NCBI GenBank assembly: GCA_002335345.1
Contig: DDCS01000098.1
Coordinates: 5,357 to 12,078, forward strand
From: Flavobacteriaceae bacterium UBA2000
GTDB lineage: Bacteria; Bacteroidota; Bacteroidia; Flavobacteriales; Flavobacteriaceae
Direction of reading: 5' to 3'
Length of the DNA: 6,722 nt
The notes under the pieces are model-generated. The model searched no databases and was not told where the DNA came from. It saw nothing but the letters and a program-made list of their open reading frames with translations. Position 1 is the first letter of the stretch; each line of letters opens with the position of its first letter. Positions 4,392-6,722 of this stretch are shown here, piece by piece. Position numbers and translations under genes: made by a program.

Positions 4392-6722
4392 ATGAAACAA
4401 ATTCTACACTTCGTTTTCCTTCTTTTTACAACAGTGTTAATCGGACAAGTTCCGCTGACCCGTGTGGTGCCCCAAATTGTGGGAAAATATGATTTTACCG
4501 CTATTGGGAATACTTTAAATGTCTCGGCAAACCCGAACCCTTGTGAGTTATTGCCTCAGAGTTCTGCTACGCTGAACCTTCAACCGAACGAGACGTTTTT
4601 TCAAGCGCATATGTATTGGTCTGCGCCTGGCCCTGCAGATGACACAGTCTCCCTAAACGGAAACACCGTAATTGCCCAAAGAACCTATAGTATTAACAAT
4701 AATTTTGGCTTGTATAATACGCATTATGCTGATGTGACGAACCTCGTTGGAGCTATAGGTAATGGCGTGTATACATTTTCGGATTACCTCGGAACCATAC
4801 CTTGTGGTAACAGTACGAACTATGGGGGATGGATGATTTATATCATTTTTGGTGAGCCTACACTACCCCAAAATCAGATCAGTATTTTTGAAGGTTTTGA
4901 TTATGTGAGTGGATCAAATCCAAATTTGGACATCACCTTAACAGGAATTGATGTCGCCACTGACGATTTAGCGAAAATTGGATTTTTAGCTTGGGAAGGA
5001 GATGCCTCTTTAGCGGTTCAGGAGACGTTAACGATAAATGGGATTTTAATTGATAATCCGCCACTTAACCCGGGAGATAACGCTTTTAATGGGACCAACT
5101 CATATACAAATTCATCCACTTTATGGAATATGGATTTAGATGTATATGATTTACAAGGAATTGTTCAGCCTGGTGATACCCAAATTGATATTCAATTGAC
5201 CTCTGGGCAGGATTTAGTTTTGGTGAATAACGTTATTACCAGTGTAAATTCGGAAATTCCAGATGCTGCGTGTACTATTGATGATTTGGATGTTGTCTGT
5301 GATAATGGTCAAAATCTCTTCATTGATTATACGGTCTACAATTTACCGTCAACAAGTCCTCTTTCGGCAGGGACCCGTGTTGATTTTTATTGGCAGAATG
5401 TTGGTGGTGGTCCATTGAACTACCTCGATACCGTATTTACGGTAAACGACATCCCGATTGGAGGGCAAGAATCTGGAAATACCATCTTAAGTATCGTCGG
5501 GACTCCACCGCAATTTGATTTGGTCATGATTGTGGATCCAGCGAACTCCATATTGGAAATTGATGAAACAAATAATGAAAATAGACTCTTTATCGATACG
5601 ACCCAACCATTCTCCATTGGTCCTGATGTAGAGAGTTGTGCCGGTCTAACGGTGACCCTCGACACAGGGGTGTCTTCTCCAGACTTTACTTGGCAGTGGT
5701 ATAAGGATGGCAATATTATTCCAGGAGCGACTAACCCTTCGATTACTGTTGGTCTCAACGGTGTTTACACGGTTGAAGGGTTTGAAGGCCCGTGTTTTAT
5801 AACGGATGATATCGAAGTTACTTTTAATTTGCCTCCAGATGCTTTTCCTCCGGCAGATTTGTTCTTGTGTGACGATGGGGCGACAGCCGGAAGTTTTGAT
5901 CTCACCGAGAATGACGATGACTTACTTGGTGGCCAGGATCCTGCGTTGTTCTTTGTTAAGTATTACGAAACACTCCAAGATGCGCAAGATGACACTAATG
6001 TGATTTTAGTCCCAACAGGCTATTTTATCAGTCAACCTTCTCCACAAACCATATACGCCAGAGTCGAAAGCCCGGAGGGCTGTTTTGCTATTGATACCTT
6101 TAAAATTTTCTTCACCCGGGTTCAGGCGGGTCAGCCTGAGGGCATAGAAGTTTGCGATAATGACGGAGACGGTTTTACTGCTATAGATTTGCCGCTTACT
6201 TTTGACTCAGAAGTTTTAGATGGTGAACCTGCCGCGGACTATTTAATTACTTACCACAATGACCCTGTGGAGGCCACCACTGGTGCTAATGCGCTGCCAG
6301 TTCCTTACAATGTTCCGGTTCCTGGGGAGACCATTTTTGCGCGACTGGTCAATTTTGACGATTTGAATTGTTTTGATGTGGTTCAAATTCCAATAATTGT
6401 GAATGCTCCCCCCGTTCCTGGTGCTATAGACACTTACGTTGTTTGCGACACGGACAACGATGGATTTGCTGAGTTTGATTTAAGCGAGTTAGTGGTTGAT
6501 TTGCAGGGGGGCAATGGAGATTTGCTCATTACCTTACACGGGACTCAGTTAGATGCCCAAAACGGGGTATTGCCTTTGATTAACCCTTATCCTAATGACG
6601 ACATTTATAACGACAGTGTATGGGCTCGTGTAGAGAGTTCTTTAACGGGTTGTTACACAGCGGTGGAGGTCTTTTTAGAGGTTCGGGATTATCCTATTGC
6701 CACCCAGCCCGAGGAGCCCTTG
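4392..6722 (+). CDS. Large secreted multidomain repeat protein, probable type IX-secreted surface adhesin, 3' partial
   Basis: An open frame of 777 codons begins at ATG 4392, directly after an in-frame TGA (4389-4391), and reaches the window edge without a stop. Residues 1-18 form a signal peptide (MKQ, hydrophobic core, probable cut VLIG/QVP). Residues 22-290 are a beta-rich module with MYWSAPG (74-80), AKIGFLAWEGD (194-204), FNGTNS (232-237) and SGQDLVLVNN (271-280), a type common in flavobacterial surface proteins and perhaps related to DUF3344. Residues 294-402 look CARDB-like, ending in ILEIDETNNEN (387-397). Residues 404-480 are Ig-like (Cys416, WQWYKDG 434-440, Cys468). Three repeats of about 96 residues follow from 480. 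All 12 cysteines fall in pairs within modules. Such proteins usually end in a gliding-motility-associated type IX sorting domain; that end is outside the window, so secretion route is inferred. An adhesive or matrix role is likely, the ligand unknown. Confidence 0.85.
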   Translation, partial: MKQILHFVFLLFTTVLIGQVPLTRVVPQIVGKYDFTAIGNTLNVSANPNPCELLPQSSATLNLQPNETFFQAHMYWSAPGPADDTVSLNGNTVIAQRTYSINNNFGLYNTHYADVTNLVGAIGNGVYTFSDYLGTIPCGNSTNYGGWMIYIIFGEPTLPQNQISIFEGFDYVSGSNPNLDITLTGIDVATDDLAKIGFLAWEGDASLAVQETLTINGILIDNPPLNPGDNAFNGTNSYTNSSTLWNMDLDVYDLQGIVQPGDTQIDIQLTSGQDLVLVNNVITSVNSEIPDAACTIDDLDVVCDNGQNLFIDYTVYNLPSTSPLSAGTRVDFYWQNVGGGPLNYLDTVFTVNDIPIGGQESGNTILSIVGTPPQFDLVMIVDPANSILEIDETNNENRLFIDTTQPFSIGPDVESCAGLTVTLDTGVSSPDFTWQWYKDGNIIPGATNPSITVGLNGVYTVEGFEGPCFITDDIEVTFNLPPDAFPPADLFLCDDGATAGSFDLTENDDDLLGGQDPALFFVKYYETLQDAQDDTNVILVPTGYFISQPSPQTIYARVESPEGCFAIDTFKIFFTRVQAGQPEGIEVCDNDGDGFTAIDLPLTFDSEVLDGEPAADYLITYHNDPVEATTGANALPVPYNVPVPGETIFARLVNFDDLNCFDVVQIPIIVNAPPVPGAIDTYVVCDTDNDGFAEFDLSELVVDLQGGNGDLLITLHGTQLDAQNGVLPLINPYPNDDIYNDSVWARVESSLTGCYTAVEVFLEVRDYPIATQPEEPL
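5829..6692 (+). repeat. Three tandem ~96-residue cysteine-paired repeats in the secreted protein, fourth starting
   Basis: Within the long reading frame, units begin about 13 residues before the motifs CDDGATAGSFDL (Cys493), CDNDGDGFTAIDL (Cys588) and CDTDNDGFAEFDL (Cys685), spaced 95 and 97 residues apart. Each has a central YY/YH/LHG strand and then an IYARVE/IFARLV/VWARVE motif. A second cysteine lies 69-72 residues after the first (Cys564, Cys660, Cys754). A fourth unit seems to begin at about 6693. The DNA copies are diverged, so the repeats are old and visible mainly as protein. Confidence 0.85.

Noticed and set aside
4202..4492. 96-codon + strand open frame crossing the folE 5' end and the start of the long gene
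   Set aside because: It is antisense to folE codons and then out of frame with the secreted protein; the peptide has no plausible domain.
5420..5758. 112-codon open frame on the minus strand inside the long secreted-protein gene
   Set aside because: Antisense shadow; the + strand frame is continuous with clear CARDB-like and Ig-like modules, and the minus-strand peptide has no recognisable motif.
1..6722. tRNA or rRNA genes, CRISPR arrays, insertion sequences, attachment sites or a defence system
   Set aside because: No cloverleaf-like segments, regularly spaced identical repeats, transposase motifs or terminal inverted repeats were seen; nearly every base is explained by seven coding regions and short intergenic gaps.

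Overview
The window most likely comes from the chromosome of a Bacteroidota bacterium, probably class Flavobacteriia. Several things support this. The SecF-type C-terminus, CysRS and FolE sequences are of flavobacterial type. Start codons lack recognisable Shine-Dalgarno sequences. The match to the Bacteroidota -7 element (TAnnTTTG) lies where a promoter is expected. The window ends in a large repeat-built secreted protein of the kind these bacteria export and anchor by the type IX secretion system. The family calls are made from remembered motifs; no database search was possible.

Layout. Positions 1-372 (+) hold the 3' end of the secretion gene secDF. It converges with a leftward five-gene cluster, and a near-perfect bidirectional terminator (412-448) separates them. 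Read on the minus strand the cluster is folE (4245-3568), cysS (3547-2057), yidD (2038-1820), lgt (1770-940) and a DUF192 lipoprotein gene (943-443). Spacings are 20, 18 and 49 nt, then a 4-nt ATGA overlap, so it looks like one operon. A possible intrinsic hairpin with eight T residues lies between yidD and lgt and might separate or attenuate the last two genes. A 146-bp divergent promoter region (4246-4391) follows. From 4392 to the window end a single uninterrupted + strand frame encodes at least 777 residues of a secreted multidomain protein, with no stop before the edge.

Function. Two genes are housekeeping: GTP cyclohydrolase I (folate/pterin entry) and cysteinyl-tRNA synthetase. The rest concern the cell envelope: SecDF drives Sec export, YidD assists membrane protein insertion, Lgt lipidates prolipoproteins, and the DUF192 protein is itself a predicted Lgt substrate. 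The long protein carries a signal peptide, a beta-rich N-terminal module, a CARDB-like domain, an Ig-like domain and three ~96-residue cysteine-paired repeats, two of them with DxDxDG motifs. It is probably a surface adhesin or matrix protein.

No RNA genes, insertion sequences, CRISPR arrays or prophage traces were seen, and no gene-free stretch exceeds 300 bases. Most of the window is ordinary core genome. The least understood part is the truncated repeat protein.
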